A DNA stretch of 64,000 nt from positions 1 to 64,000 of the forward strand of contig JBAXIO010000008.1 in the NCBI GenBank assembly GCA_037138335.1. Direction: 5' to 3'. How positions within the stretch are numbered: position 1 is the first letter of the stretch; every line of letters starts with the position of its first letter. This document shows, piece by piece, positions 1-9,057 of this stretch. The DNA is from CAIRDP01 sp037138335 (GTDB taxonomy: Bacteria > Bacteroidota > Bacteroidia > Bacteroidales > FEN-979). Made by a program: the position numbers and the translations under genes. Below the pieces are notes generated by a model that saw only the letters and a list, made by a program, of their open reading frames with translations, had not been told where the DNA came from and did no database searches.

Positions 1-131
1 CAGGCTGGCTTTGCTGAGGAGGTTTCTGTTGTGGTTGCTGCTTGGCAGGCTGGCTTTGCTGAGGAGGTTTCTGTTGTGGTTGCTGCTTGGCAGGCTGGCT
101 CTGCTGAGGAGGTTTCTGTTGTGGTTGCTGC
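1..131 (-). repeat. 45-bp tandem coding repeat
   Basis: Units at 1-45 and 46-90 are identical and a third at 91-131 has one change before it diverges. They encode the Pro/Gln/Lys repeat of the DUF6600-like protein on the minus strand. The array continues to the left of the window, so its copy number is unknown. Confidence 0.9.
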
Positions 132-1102
132 TGTTGAGGAGGCGTCTGCCTGGCCGGTTGAGGATTATGCTGGGGCTGCTGTTGATTTGGCGGCAGGCTC
201 TGTTGAGGAGGCTTCTGCTGAGGTGGCTTCTGTTGCGGTTGTTGCTTAGCAGGCGGATTCCCCTTTTGTGACGGAGGTTCTGTAGCTCTCTGCTGAGAAG
301 GTTTCAGCTTGTCCATGCTCTGTACTTTGGATGGGGCAGGCTTGTGGCCATCAGCTGCATTTTTTTGAACCTGCGGCCTGTATATCTGAAGCTGGCTGCT
401 GCTGACTTTCTGCCCTGGCCTGCTGCTTTCTTTAATAACAACCGGTGTGAATGTTTTACCGGCACGTTTTTCCACTTCAGTCCTTTCAGGACCCGCATTA
501 TAAGATACGTTGCGGGTTCTGTTCATATGCGTATTATTTATTACTGTTGAATTGTTGATTATTGTCACGTTGTTAGAAGACCTAACATAGTAATTATTGA
601 TATTCCTTCTGCCAAAATCCCTGTCGTGTACGAAAGTCCATTGATTATAAGGTACGTCATAACCATTACTGTAAGCCACATTGATGCTGATTCCGGGTCC
701 TATCGGAGCCCATCCGTAATACCCTTCGGATCTTCTCCAGGTAACCCATCCGGGCCCCCATTCATTATCGGGAACCCACATATATCCGTAATTAGGATCG
801 TTATACCAGCGTCCATAATGAAACGGGGCCCAACCCCAGGAATAGTTTGAAACCCAGGTCCAGCCTTCATCTGTAAATATCCAGTAGCCATTAGTGGCGT
901 ATGGTGTAAACCCGGGGCCAACATTTGGGACCCAAACGTATCCGTATTCAGGGCTTATCACCCAGGATCCATATGGAGTTAAATCATCATAAAAAATCTG
1001 GAAACTCACAGGACCTCCCTGTGCAGATGCCTGTTTCGGTGTAAAAGAAGCACCAATACCAAGCATTAAAATAAAAGAAAAAAATAAGATTTTTGTTTTC
1101 AT
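1..1102 (-). CDS. Secreted DUF6600-like YGxW/YGYVWVP-repeat protein, C-terminus off window
   Basis: The reading frame opens at ATG 1102 and stays open to the left edge (367 codons), so the 3' end is missing. Residues 1-25 form a signal peptide ending in ASAQ. Residues 30-150 are aromatic-rich with recurring PYGSW, EYGYVWVP, GYWIF and NYGYMWVPD units, the pattern of DUF6600-type secreted proteins common in Bacteroidota. A variable Asn-rich and basic section follows, and then a Pro/Gln/Lys-rich tail built from 15-residue repeats (PAKQQPQQKPPQQSQ). The tail is probably an extended linker that crosses or binds the cell wall; this is inferred from composition only. The enzymatic or binding role is unknown. 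It is transcribed from the envelope-regulon promoter at 1137-1200. Confidence 0.75.
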   Translation of the reverse strand, partial: MKTKILFFSFILMLGIGASFTPKQASAQGGPVSFQIFYDDLTPYGSWVISPEYGYVWVPNVGPGFTPYATNGYWIFTDEGWTWVSNYSWGWAPFHYGRWYNDPNYGYMWVPDNEWGPGWVTWRRSEGYYGWAPIGPGISINVAYSNGYDVPYNQWTFVHDRDFGRRNINNYYVRSSNNVTIINNSTVINNTHMNRTRNVSYNAGPERTEVEKRAGKTFTPVVIKESSRPGQKVSSSQLQIYRPQVQKNAADGHKPAPSKVQSMDKLKPSQQRATEPPSQKGNPPAKQQPQQKPPQQKPPQQSLPPNQQQPQHNPQPARQTPPQQQQPQQKPPQQSQPAKQQPQQKPPQQSQPAKQQPQQKPPQQSQP

Positions 1103-1136
1103 AGGTCTTGCTTTATTGTGATACAATATCACTTTG

Positions 1137-1200
1137 CAAAGTTGCGACCCTAAAAAAGGATTCGTGTTACATAACTAATTATATAAGTTACATGATTCAC
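1137..1200 (-). promoter_or_regulatory. Envelope-regulon promoter P1 (for the DUF6600-like gene)
   Basis: Read on the minus strand: GTGAATC-ATGTAAC (1200-1187), 14 bp, ATGTAAC (1172-1166), 25 bp, TTTG of a -7 box (1140-1137). The start codon is at 1102, giving a leader of about 30 nt. The same 64-bp layout recurs at four other promoters in this window with identical spacings. Confidence 0.8.
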
Positions 1201-1241
1201 ACATTTGGTAAAATGATGGAGAAATGATCTTCCCTGAATAA

Positions 1242-3623
1242 TTACTTCAATTCCTTCTGCGCTTTCTTGTTTTTCTCGCGTTCTTTTTCATATTTCTCAC
1301 GCGGCGCTTCTTTGTTCAATTCATTCATTCTGCGGTATGCCTTAAGCAAGGCTTTTGGGAGATCCCCTTTATAAGCTATTTTGTAGAATGAAAAGCCATT
1401 ATAGGGAATGTCATTTTCACCGGCATGAATTTTCACACGGTTTTCAACTGACTTAATTCTGAATTGAGATAAAAACACATTCTCTCTTTTCTTGTTTAAT
1501 TGATTGAATCTGGAATTAATAAAATCAGGACCAACAAAATTGTTGCATTTCTCCTGGATTGTAAATACCAGAGCATTATCATGATGTTTGTTCAGATATT
1601 GAACAAATAAAGAATCCTTGACCGACATTTTATCAATCATTAAAGAATCATGTTCACTGATAATATGACCGCTGATATTGTTAATGATTAAAAAATATTT
1701 CTTCTTGGCTTCAAAAAACCGGATATATTCTTTTTCTTTTTCAGAATATTGTACAGGATAAACAGCGATTGAAGCTTCAGGATTCTTTTTTAGAAAATCA
1801 ACCATTTTACCGATGAACTTTTTCTGCTCAGGCTGAAGTTCGGTTTGCCGCATCTCCCACTTCAACGTAAGTGATTTCTCGATCTCGGTTTCCATTTCTT
1901 TCACCTCCATCCTGTAAGGCGCAGTTGCAGGTTTTACAAACAGGTTTTCAAGAAAATCCATTAGCACATCGTGTAAATGAAATTTTGGATCTTTCAGATT
2001 ACCGCTGATCGGAATCTGGTAGTCAATGACGTTTCCACGTTCACGCACCAGGGACATAATGAGGGGCAAAGGAAGCCATGAATCATCATTATTCTTAATC
2101 CGTGTTGTTCTGCTTGGATCGATTATGACCAGGTGGTTAACGCTGTTGATCGATCCGTCACTTACATTCCACCTACCTTTGATTTCGATGGTCCCCCTGT
2201 CAAGAGGATAAGAAGTATACGTAATAAGGTAGGGATTAAATACAGATGCCGGGATTTTCTGAAAATAATATTGCAGATCGAAATCCCCGCTGTTTTTGGG
2301 ATTAATACTCAATGACAGGTTTGTATTACCATACGGTTTTATGCCGGATTTTACAGATACTTTCACCCTTTCATGATTTTTATCGACAGAATCTGCAATA
2401 ATAAAAAGGGGATCCAATTGTACCGAGAATTTTTCCCTGATGGCATAGTCATTGAATTTTATGTCACCCCTGTAAATTGCCAGCCGGTTTACTTTGTAAT
2501 AACTTTGAAAAAAGTTTTTCACCAGAACTTTTATGTACCTGGCGATCTCGATAACAAGGTTGAATTTTGCAGGATCATCATACGCTTCTGAAAGGTTGGC
2601 TCCGCTTTTTCCGAATATCATCTGCACATTATCCAGGTAATCATAACGCTCATACTTGATATAAGGATGAGTGAGTGAAACCGAATCAAAAAGATATTTA
2701 TGATTTTTCGGACTTACTTCTGTCATTGCCACTACCAGTTTGTCGAATGATGCGTAATCATCATCAGGGGTTTTCCCAAAATGAAAATCATTAACAGCCA
2801 ACATCCCTGAGGCCGTAGCATTTTCTTCATCGTCAAATCCTCCCCTCGCTTTCACATCGGCATCGATATTTGCAGAGAAGCTGCCATAGTTCATCAGCTC
2901 TTTGAGGTATTGTTCAATAATATTCAAATCGAATTTATGAACGATAATCGCAAAGCGGTATTCATTCGTTTTAAAATTGATTGTGAAATCGCCTTTTATG
3001 TCTCCGGTTCCCCTACCCTGTGTTAAAGAAAATTTTGCACCAAGAGTATCTGAAGTCCAGCGCTTCCCCTGGCTTTCAATGTTAACATTTTTAATAAAAT
3101 AGTTTACCGGAATGAGTTTCTCAAGGTAATAAAACTCTCCATCAATTATTTTTATAGCCAGGATATTAAAATGAAACTTTGCCGGTTTTGTTCGTGGCTG
3201 TTTTGGAGTCCATAGCGTGATCAGATCACTAAAGTTAAGGCGCTTGCTGTTTTGAATAATTTTTCCTTTTGGATGGTCTAATGTGATCTCCTCAATCTCG
3301 ATGGTTTTCGAGAATATTAATTTATATAAGCCAAAATTTGCGCTTACTCCATTCGCAGAAAAGAATATGCTATCACCATCTGTGGTTGAAGGAAGGGTTG
3401 CTGATTCATATACTTTAAGATTGCTGATGTGGACATAACCGGTAAAAGGATTTACGTATATCCAGCTCATTGTTATTTGCCTTCCCAGGTACTTTCCGAC
3501 ATGCTTTTCGACCAGGTATTTTGCAATAGGTGAGATAAATACAATAACAGCAACTACGGTAAGGATTATTGAACCGGTTACAATAATGAGGGCTTTCTTG
3601 AATTTAGTATTTAAATATTTCAT
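1242..3623 (-). CDS. DUF748 / AsmA-like envelope protein
   Basis: A 793-residue protein with one N-terminal membrane helix (about residues 10-32), followed by a long beta-rich periplasmic part with short SNLKV/ITLDHP-type strands. This matches the DUF748 branch of the AsmA/TamB-like superfamily, whose members are thought to shuttle lipids or assist outer-membrane assembly between the two membranes. The last 40 residues are a charged Lys/Glu helix. It starts 3 nt after the PAP2-family phosphatase stop codon and is the last gene of the operon that begins with the CHASE3 kinase at 8787. Linking a lipid phosphatase and an AsmA-like protein in one transcript suggests work on membrane lipids. That role is an inference; the family assignment is fairly secure. 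Confidence 0.75.
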   Translation of the reverse strand: MKYLNTKFKKALIIVTGSIILTVVAVIVFISPIAKYLVEKHVGKYLGRQITMSWIYVNPFTGYVHISNLKVYESATLPSTTDGDSIFFSANGVSANFGLYKLIFSKTIEIEEITLDHPKGKIIQNSKRLNFSDLITLWTPKQPRTKPAKFHFNILAIKIIDGEFYYLEKLIPVNYFIKNVNIESQGKRWTSDTLGAKFSLTQGRGTGDIKGDFTINFKTNEYRFAIIVHKFDLNIIEQYLKELMNYGSFSANIDADVKARGGFDDEENATASGMLAVNDFHFGKTPDDDYASFDKLVVAMTEVSPKNHKYLFDSVSLTHPYIKYERYDYLDNVQMIFGKSGANLSEAYDDPAKFNLVIEIARYIKVLVKNFFQSYYKVNRLAIYRGDIKFNDYAIREKFSVQLDPLFIIADSVDKNHERVKVSVKSGIKPYGNTNLSLSINPKNSGDFDLQYYFQKIPASVFNPYLITYTSYPLDRGTIEIKGRWNVSDGSINSVNHLVIIDPSRTTRIKNNDDSWLPLPLIMSLVRERGNVIDYQIPISGNLKDPKFHLHDVLMDFLENLFVKPATAPYRMEVKEMETEIEKSLTLKWEMRQTELQPEQKKFIGKMVDFLKKNPEASIAVYPVQYSEKEKEYIRFFEAKKKYFLIINNISGHIISEHDSLMIDKMSVKDSLFVQYLNKHHDNALVFTIQEKCNNFVGPDFINSRFNQLNKKRENVFLSQFRIKSVENRVKIHAGENDIPYNGFSFYKIAYKGDLPKALLKAYRRMNELNKEAPREKYEKEREKNKKAQKELK

Positions 3624-3626
3624 TTT

Positions 3627-4538
3627 TTACCTGCCGGAAGTGGCAAGACGTTTATTGTCCATTCTCCACGTGACACCTACACCCACAACATCGGGAGAAG
3701 TAGCCATGGTTACTGAGAGATATTTACTGCATGGGATTTTATGCAATGCCGGGACGACAATTCCAATGATTGCTCCAAGTGCAAAACCCACCGCATCATC
3801 TGAAGGAAAATGATCCAATGATCGTATTCTTGCGTATCCCATAAAAAGCGGAGGGACAGAGGCAGCCAGGTACAGAAGATATTTCCATCCACGGATTTCG
3901 GGATGGTAGTCACAATAGACCTTCACCATGAAGAAAGTGCTGTATGTACAGGAGGCAACATGTCCGCTATAAAATGAATTACGGTTACCGCTTTCCTTTT
4001 GGGTGCCTGCACCGAGTTCAGGATAGTAAACAGCCGGTCTGTATCGGTTCTGAAACCAGGGTCCGAGCGGGCTGTAGTTGTAAAAGGTAAATGTAACCGT
4101 ATGTCCTTCAACGTACATGAACAGCAATCGGAGCCAGTCCTTCCGGATATTTTTATCGATCATCAGCAAACTGGGTAAAAGAAAAATACCGATCTGTCCA
4201 TAATCTGAAACCTTCTTCCAAAGGTCCCGGTTCGCAATGGGTTGTTCAAGCGCCCACTTGTCAACAGTGTGAATCAGATTTTTCTGCTGATCCGTATTTG
4301 CAAATGCCAGCTCATCATCAGTAAGAACAGCTTTGTTTTTCAAGCGCGGGATGGCAAACAGATCCCCGGTCATCCCAACGGCGATTATAGCCCCTTCAAC
4401 AAAGTAGTTAATGCGATAGACCTTTGTTCTGATAGGTTTTGCGACAGAATCGCGTTTTTTCATAACTGTGTCGGCAGGTAAACTGTATGCATTAATGCAT
4501 AATACCAGTGTAATTAAAAAACAGAAAATAATTTTCAT
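3627..4538 (-). CDS. PAP2-family phosphatase, exported
   Basis: Phosphatidic acid phosphatase type 2 protein of 303 residues. The three signature motifs are visible in order: FQNRYRP (motif 1, shortened), NSFYSGH (motif 2, catalytic His) and ARIRSLDHFPSDD (motif 3, Arg and His/Asp). Several hydrophobic helices surround them. The start at 4538 gives a clean signal peptide (MKIIFCFLITLVLCINAYS); the frame is open further upstream to 4583, but that would add a hydrophilic stretch and overlap the preceding gene. Expected substrates are undecaprenyl pyrophosphate or phospholipid phosphates at the periplasmic face. It sits between a hybrid kinase and a DUF748 protein in one operon. Confidence 0.8.
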   Translation of the reverse strand: MKIIFCFLITLVLCINAYSLPADTVMKKRDSVAKPIRTKVYRINYFVEGAIIAVGMTGDLFAIPRLKNKAVLTDDELAFANTDQQKNLIHTVDKWALEQPIANRDLWKKVSDYGQIGIFLLPSLLMIDKNIRKDWLRLLFMYVEGHTVTFTFYNYSPLGPWFQNRYRPAVYYPELGAGTQKESGNRNSFYSGHVASCTYSTFFMVKVYCDYHPEIRGWKYLLYLAASVPPLFMGYARIRSLDHFPSDDAVGFALGAIIGIVVPALHKIPCSKYLSVTMATSPDVVGVGVTWRMDNKRLATSGR

Positions 4539-4572
4539 AACGCAGTTTTTTGACATGATAAAACAGGAAGCC

Positions 4573-6891
4573 CTAATTTGCATTAATCAAGTGTTTATTA
4601 ATCTTTGCAAGTAAAACCTCCCGTGTAATTGGTTTAGGCAAATAATCATCACACCCGGCTCCCAGTATATATTCCCTTTCACCAAGCATTGCAAATGCAG
4701 TTGTCGCAATGATGGGAAGGTCTTTTCTGAAGGATTTAATAATTTTTGTAGCGTCGATGCCATCCATGCGTGGCATTTTGATATCCATTAGGACTACGAC
4801 TATTTCCGGATGTGTTTTGCAATGTTCGACTGCTTCCAGCCCGTTCACAGCCACAAGGAGTTTGATACCGGTGGATCGCAATACTGCTTTTAGAAATTGA
4901 ATGTTAGATTCTTCATCTTCAGCAATAAGCAAAGTTTTATTTTGCCAGTCTGGCCTGGATGCTGCCGGAGGTTGGATATGCTTTGAGGGGTTGTCGAAAA
5001 TCCTTTCTGCAGGCAGATAGGGAATCTCTACAAAGAATGCACTGCCTTTTCCAGGTTCTGATTCTACCCTGATCACTCCCGACATCATATGGATATAGGC
5101 ATTTGAAATGGATAAACCGAGCCCCATTCCCCCGTATTTACGAGCTATGGTGATTTCTATCTGGCGGAAATGATCAAAAATCAGTTCTTTCTCCTTCTCT
5201 TCAATACCGATCCCGGTATCTTTCACTGCTATTACCAGTCTGTCACCTGCTTTGGAGTATTCAATATCTATGCTGCCCTTATCTGTAAATTTTATGGCAT
5301 TTTCGATCAGATTACCGACGATCTGCTTCAATTTTGCAAGATCTCCCCTGATCATGACCCCCGTATCTGATATTTTCTTACTCAAGCTAAACTGAAGATC
5401 CCTTTGCCTGGCTTTGGGTTTAAAATCCTCAAATAATTCATCCATCATTTCAGTTAAACTGAATGATTCAAGTTTCAAATCCACTTGTCCGGTTGTTATT
5501 CTTGAAATCTCAACGATATCGGAGATGATATGCAAAAGCTGGTGGGACTGGTTGTTAATGATATTGATATAATCCTCCCTGTCGCTGTCGGGGAGCTCAG
5601 GATCCTTGAGAAAACTGGCAAAACCAAGGATCTGGTTCATAGGGGTGCGGATTTCATGAGAAAGATTATTTAAGAAAGCTGATTTCAGGTTATCGCTTTC
5701 TTCCGCTTTTTCACGGGCTTTAATAAGTTCAGCCGTCCGTTTTTCTTTTTCTTCGTTCTGAAAGTGAAGCTCTTTATTGGCTTCTATTAATTCTGATGCC
5801 CGTTTTTCCTTTTCCTCGTTTTGAAAGGCGAGTTCTTTATTGGCCATGATCAACTCATCGGCCCGCTTTTCCTTCTCCCTGTTTTGAAAGGCGAGTTCTT
5901 TATTGGCAATGATCAGCTCATCGGCACGCTTTCCCTTCTCCTCGTTCTGAAAGGCCAGTTCCTTATTGGCAATGATCAACTCATCGGCACGCTTTCCTTT
6001 CTCCGTGTTTTGATAGGCAAGTTCTTTGTTTGCAATGAATAACTCGTCGGCCCGCTTTTCTTTCTCCCTGTTTTGAAAGGCAAGCTCTTTGTTCGCAACG
6101 ATCAGTTCAACGGCCCTCTTTCCTTTCTCTTCATTCTGGAAAGCAAGCTGTTTATTAGCAATGATCAATTCTGCAGCCCGTTTCTCCTTCTCTTTATTTT
6201 GATAAGCAAGTTCCTTGTTGGCAATGATCAGTTCATCGGCCCGCTTTTCTTTCTCCCTGTTTTGAAAGAAAAGCTCTTTGTTTGCGATGACTAATTCGGC
6301 AGCCCGTTTCTCCTTCTCTTCACTCTGGAAGCTTAGCTCTTTGTCGGCAATGATCAACTCTGCTGCCCTCTTTCCTTTCTCTTCATTCTGAAAGACAAGC
6401 TCCTTATTTGCTACGACTAATTCTGCTGCCCGTTTTTCTTTCTTTTCATTCTGCTCATCAATAAGGTCAATCTTTTCTTTGAGGTTGATCTCGGCCTGTT
6501 TCCCCTTACTCTCAGTTTCACGCTCATGCAATGCCCTTTTAATTGCCGGGACCAATCTCTCAAGCTTGGTTTTAAACACATAATCCGTTGCCCCGTTTTG
6601 CATCGCGATGATTGCATCATCTTCTCCGATCGTACCCGAAACGAAAATGAAAGGGATCAGGGAGAATTTTTCCCTCGCAACTATTAATGCTTCATTGCCA
6701 TTGTAATCAGGCAGGTTGTTGTCGGCAATAATAAGATCAACATTCTCTGTTTTCAGGATATTTAGAAAATCCTTTTTGGTATCGGCTAAAAAATAGTCAT
6801 GTCCGATTCCGCCGGCGCTAATCAAGGAATGTATTAACTCAGAATCTTTTAAAGAATCTTCAAGGTGAAGTATTTTTATTTTTTTATTCAT
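4573..6891 (-). CDS. Hybrid histidine kinase: REC - 21-residue repeat rod - HisKA - HATPase - REC
   Basis: A cytoplasmic 772-residue protein with no membrane segment. An N-terminal receiver (residues 5-122; phospho-Asp in ADNNLPD) leads into 11 near-identical 21-residue heptad repeats (154-384; consensus RADELIIANKELAFQNEEKEK, in part), then HisKA (NLSHEIRTPMN), a GHKL ATPase (N box NLIENAIKF, G boxes DTGIGI and GMGLGLS), and a C-terminal receiver (LMDIKMPRMDG, KPI). The first receiver presumably receives phosphate from the neighbouring kinase and passes a signal down the helical rod. It is the third gene of the operon, 38 nt after the single receiver. The repeat number is unusually high, and the DNA repeats make copy-number change likely. 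Confidence 0.9.
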   Translation of the reverse strand: MNKKIKILHLEDSLKDSELIHSLISAGGIGHDYFLADTKKDFLNILKTENVDLIIADNNLPDYNGNEALIVAREKFSLIPFIFVSGTIGEDDAIIAMQNGATDYVFKTKLERLVPAIKRALHERETESKGKQAEINLKEKIDLIDEQNEKKEKRAAELVVANKELVFQNEEKGKRAAELIIADKELSFQSEEKEKRAAELVIANKELFFQNREKEKRADELIIANKELAYQNKEKEKRAAELIIANKQLAFQNEEKGKRAVELIVANKELAFQNREKEKRADELFIANKELAYQNTEKGKRADELIIANKELAFQNEEKGKRADELIIANKELAFQNREKEKRADELIMANKELAFQNEEKEKRASELIEANKELHFQNEEKEKRTAELIKAREKAEESDNLKSAFLNNLSHEIRTPMNQILGFASFLKDPELPDSDREDYINIINNQSHQLLHIISDIVEISRITTGQVDLKLESFSLTEMMDELFEDFKPKARQRDLQFSLSKKISDTGVMIRGDLAKLKQIVGNLIENAIKFTDKGSIDIEYSKAGDRLVIAVKDTGIGIEEKEKELIFDHFRQIEITIARKYGGMGLGLSISNAYIHMMSGVIRVESEPGKGSAFFVEIPYLPAERIFDNPSKHIQPPAASRPDWQNKTLLIAEDEESNIQFLKAVLRSTGIKLLVAVNGLEAVEHCKTHPEIVVVLMDIKMPRMDGIDATKIIKSFRKDLPIIATTAFAMLGEREYILGAGCDDYLPKPITREVLLAKINKHLINAN
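5740..6432 (-). repeat. Eleven 63-bp coding repeats (coiled-coil rod)
   Basis: Eleven consecutive 63-bp units encode 21-residue (three-heptad) helices with the core ELIIANKELAFQNEEK; a twelfth, diverged unit merges into the HisKA helix. Because 21 residues is exactly three heptads, gain or loss of units keeps the coiled-coil register. Confidence 0.9.
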
Positions 6892-6929
6892 AAATCAAAG
6901 CACTAATGAATTTCTTCAGATTGAAGCCA

Positions 6930-7373
6930 TTACCTGGGAAGTGGCGGCGGTTGATTAATCACTGCCCAATACTGTCCCAACGTTTTAAGTGCATCAATGA
7001 ACTGGACAATACTAACAGGCTTAACTACATAAGAATTAGCTCCCAGTTTGTAGCTTTCAACCAGGTCTTTTTCTTCACGGGATGATGTTACCATGATCAC
7101 CGGGATTAATTTAAATTTAGGATCTGAGCGGATGTGTTTAAGTACCTCTATCCCATTCATCCTGGGCATCTTTATATCCAGCAGTATAACAGCCGGGAAG
7201 CCGTCTTCATTAGAAAATTTTCCCCGTTTATACAGGTAATCCAAGGCCTCCACCCCATCCTCTGCTACAATGACTTCATTTGCCAGGTTTTTTTCGGAAA
7301 GGGCTGAGATGGTGAGTTCAACATCTTTAGGACTGTCGTCCACAATAAGAATTCTTTTAATTTCAGTATTCAT
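6930..7373 (-). CDS. Single-domain response regulator (REC only)
   Basis: A CheY-like protein of 147 residues made of one receiver domain: acidic pair in IVDDSPKD, phospho-acceptor Asp in LLDIKMPRMNG, conserved Thr/Ser in VTSS and Lys in VVKPVS. There is no output domain, so it most likely relays phosphate or binds a partner. It starts 22 nt downstream of the CHASE3 kinase stop and ends 38 nt before the hybrid kinase. This order suggests a phosphorelay between the two kinases. This class (Rcp1-like) is often paired with phytochrome-like or CHASE3 kinases. Confidence 0.9.
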   Translation of the reverse strand: MNTEIKRILIVDDSPKDVELTISALSEKNLANEVIVAEDGVEALDYLYKRGKFSNEDGFPAVILLDIKMPRMNGIEVLKHIRSDPKFKLIPVIMVTSSREEKDLVESYKLGANSYVVKPVSIVQFIDALKTLGQYWAVINQPPPLPR

Positions 7374-7395
7374 AATTTTGGTTTAATAAGAATTA

Positions 7396-8787
7396 TTAAT
7401 TGGGCAAACTAAAAAAGAAAGTGGCGCCTTTGTCTATCTGACTTTCAGCCCAACATTTCCCCCCATGCCTTACTACTATCCTGTTTACATTGGCAAGCCC
7501 GATCCCGATCCCTTCAAAATCCCTTGTTTTATGAAGCCGTTGAAAAACTCCAAACAGTTTATCAGCATACTTCATATCAAATCCGGCACCGTTATCCCTG
7601 ATAAAAAATATTACTGTACCATTCTCCATTTTTCCTCCAATATCAATCACTGCTTTCTCTTTTTTCCGGGAATATTTCAACGCATTGGAGATAAGATTTA
7701 CCCAAACCATGCCGATTAAATTTTCGTCACCTCTTGTATCCGGAAGTTCTGAAACATTAAATTCAACATTTCGGCCGCTTAGTTCATCACTGAATGTGCC
7801 AATTATACGGTTTACTAAAGCATTTGAATTAATCTCTGTACGCTCAAGTTCTGCCCTGCTTAACCTTGAAAATGTAAGTAAGGCATCTATAAGATTTCCC
7901 ATTTCAACAGACGATTCTGAAATGATATCTAGATATCTCAACCCTTTCTCATCAAGCTGGGAGGAATTATTTTTTATCAACAAATCAACATAACCACCAA
8001 TATGTCTCAGTGGTGCCCTCAAGTCATGGGAAACAGAATAGCTGAATGCTTCAAGTTCTTTGTTCGCACCTTCCTGCTTTTCATTCTCTTCACTTTTAAG
8101 AAGCAGGTCCTGGTTGGCCGTGTTTAATTCTGCTGTCCGTTTTGCTTTCTCTTTAGTCTGAACCAGATGGTTGCCCGTGGCAATTATTAAAAGAATTATA
8201 AATGCGGTCATTAAAATAAGCATGGCTATTGAAAGCAGGCTGAATGTTGTCAAACTATTTGCGTTTGTTTGATTTCGCTTGATTAACAAAATGCTTTCTT
8301 CATTCTGGATGTCATTCGCGATCTGCCTCATGTGATTGGAATAATACTCACCACGTTTAGAAGCAACCATTGCAATGGCTGATGATAATCCATGCTTCGC
8401 TCTTGATTCAATCGTTTGCATCGAGAAATTCAAACGCATGGTTATATAATAACTGAGTGAATCTACATGCCTTTGCTGTACAGAATTATCCGCAATAAGG
8501 CGCTTGAGCTGACCTATTAATGGAAATATTGACTTCCTGGCAATTATCAAGGGTTCAAGAAATGTAGAATCATTAGTTACGACAAAACCACGTGATGACG
8601 TTTCGACGTCCTTTGCAAGTGAGAGTATATTCCCCGACAGGAACAGCACTTCCTCGGTATGCTGAATCCATTTTGCAGATTCATTCAGTTTATGGTAGGT
8701 TGAATAAACGGCATAACCCAAAAACCCGTTACCTAAAACGACAACTAAGGATAAGAGCATGATTTTCTGACGAATACTAAGCTTCAT
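7396..8787 (-). CDS. CHASE3-domain sensor histidine kinase
   Basis: A membrane kinase of 463 residues. TM1 lies at about 8-28, a helical CHASE3 sensor at 35-175 (SSRGFVVTNDSTFLEP is typical), TM2 at about 182-204, then a short coiled coil, HisKA (SYSVSHDLRAPLRHI, phospho-His) and a GHKL ATPase (NLISNALKYS, DNGAGFDM, GIGIGLA). The ligand is unknown. It is the first gene of a five-gene operon (kinase, receiver, hybrid kinase, PAP2, DUF748) driven by promoter P2 at 8870-8933. The promoter motif is shared with envelope genes, so the kinase may belong to the regulon it helps control; that is inference. Confidence 0.9.
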   Translation of the reverse strand: MKLSIRQKIMLLSLVVVLGNGFLGYAVYSTYHKLNESAKWIQHTEEVLFLSGNILSLAKDVETSSRGFVVTNDSTFLEPLIIARKSIFPLIGQLKRLIADNSVQQRHVDSLSYYITMRLNFSMQTIESRAKHGLSSAIAMVASKRGEYYSNHMRQIANDIQNEESILLIKRNQTNANSLTTFSLLSIAMLILMTAFIILLIIATGNHLVQTKEKAKRTAELNTANQDLLLKSEENEKQEGANKELEAFSYSVSHDLRAPLRHIGGYVDLLIKNNSSQLDEKGLRYLDIISESSVEMGNLIDALLTFSRLSRAELERTEINSNALVNRIIGTFSDELSGRNVEFNVSELPDTRGDENLIGMVWVNLISNALKYSRKKEKAVIDIGGKMENGTVIFFIRDNGAGFDMKYADKLFGVFQRLHKTRDFEGIGIGLANVNRIVVRHGGKCWAESQIDKGATFFFSLPN

Positions 8788-8869
8788 ACACCGAACTTTT
8801 TAATTTTTTGCGGAAATCATTTTTCATAACCTTGCCATTCAAGACTGCGACTGTATTACAACTTCAATA

Positions 8870-8933
8870 CAAAGGTCTATATCACAAGCAAATTACATGT
8901 TATACTATTTTCTAAATAAGTTACATGATTCAC
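8870..8933 (-). promoter_or_regulatory. Envelope-regulon promoter P2 (CHASE3 kinase operon)
   Basis: Minus strand: GTGAATC-ATGTAAC (8933-8920), 14 bp, GTATAAC (8905-8899), 25 bp, TTTG (8873-8870). The proximal half-site is the weakest of the five copies (GTATAAC instead of NTGTAAC). The leader to the start codon at 8787 is about 80 nt. Confidence 0.75.
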
Positions 8934-8996
8934 ACCTTTATGGTAATTCTGCGCCTGGAATTCGAAAATGCGTGAATCATGTAACTTATTTAGAAA
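8909..8996. repeat. Perfect 25-bp inverted repeat linking divergent promoters P2 and P3
   Basis: Bases 8909-8933 and 8972-8996 are exact reverse complements, separated by 38 bp. Each arm contains the distal operator half-site (GTGAATCATGTAAC) of one of the two divergent promoters plus the next 11 bp, so the identity extends beyond the operator. Confidence 0.9.
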
Positions 8997-9035
8997 GTTC
9001 TGTAACACTTATGGCGCGAAACGCAAATAAATTTG
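8972..9035 (+). promoter_or_regulatory. Envelope-regulon promoter P3 (mlaE-type operon)
   Basis: GTGAATC-ATGTAAC (8972-8985), 14 bp, CTGTAAC (9000-9006), 25 bp, TTTG (9032-9035). The start codon of the permease gene follows at 9058. Spacing is identical to the other four copies. Confidence 0.8.
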
Positions 9036-9057
9036 CAGGCAACGATTAAGGAACGAT

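Noticed and set aside
1..131. Tandem repeats as a CRISPR array
   Set aside because: The 45-bp units are contiguous without spacers and lie in frame inside a coding region. The 63-bp repeats at 5740-6432 are rejected for the same reason.
11..271. Leu/Arg- and Ala/Val-rich plus-strand frames at the left edge
   Set aside because: They are antisense readings of the 45-bp repeats that encode the Pro/Gln/Lys tail of the minus-strand gene.
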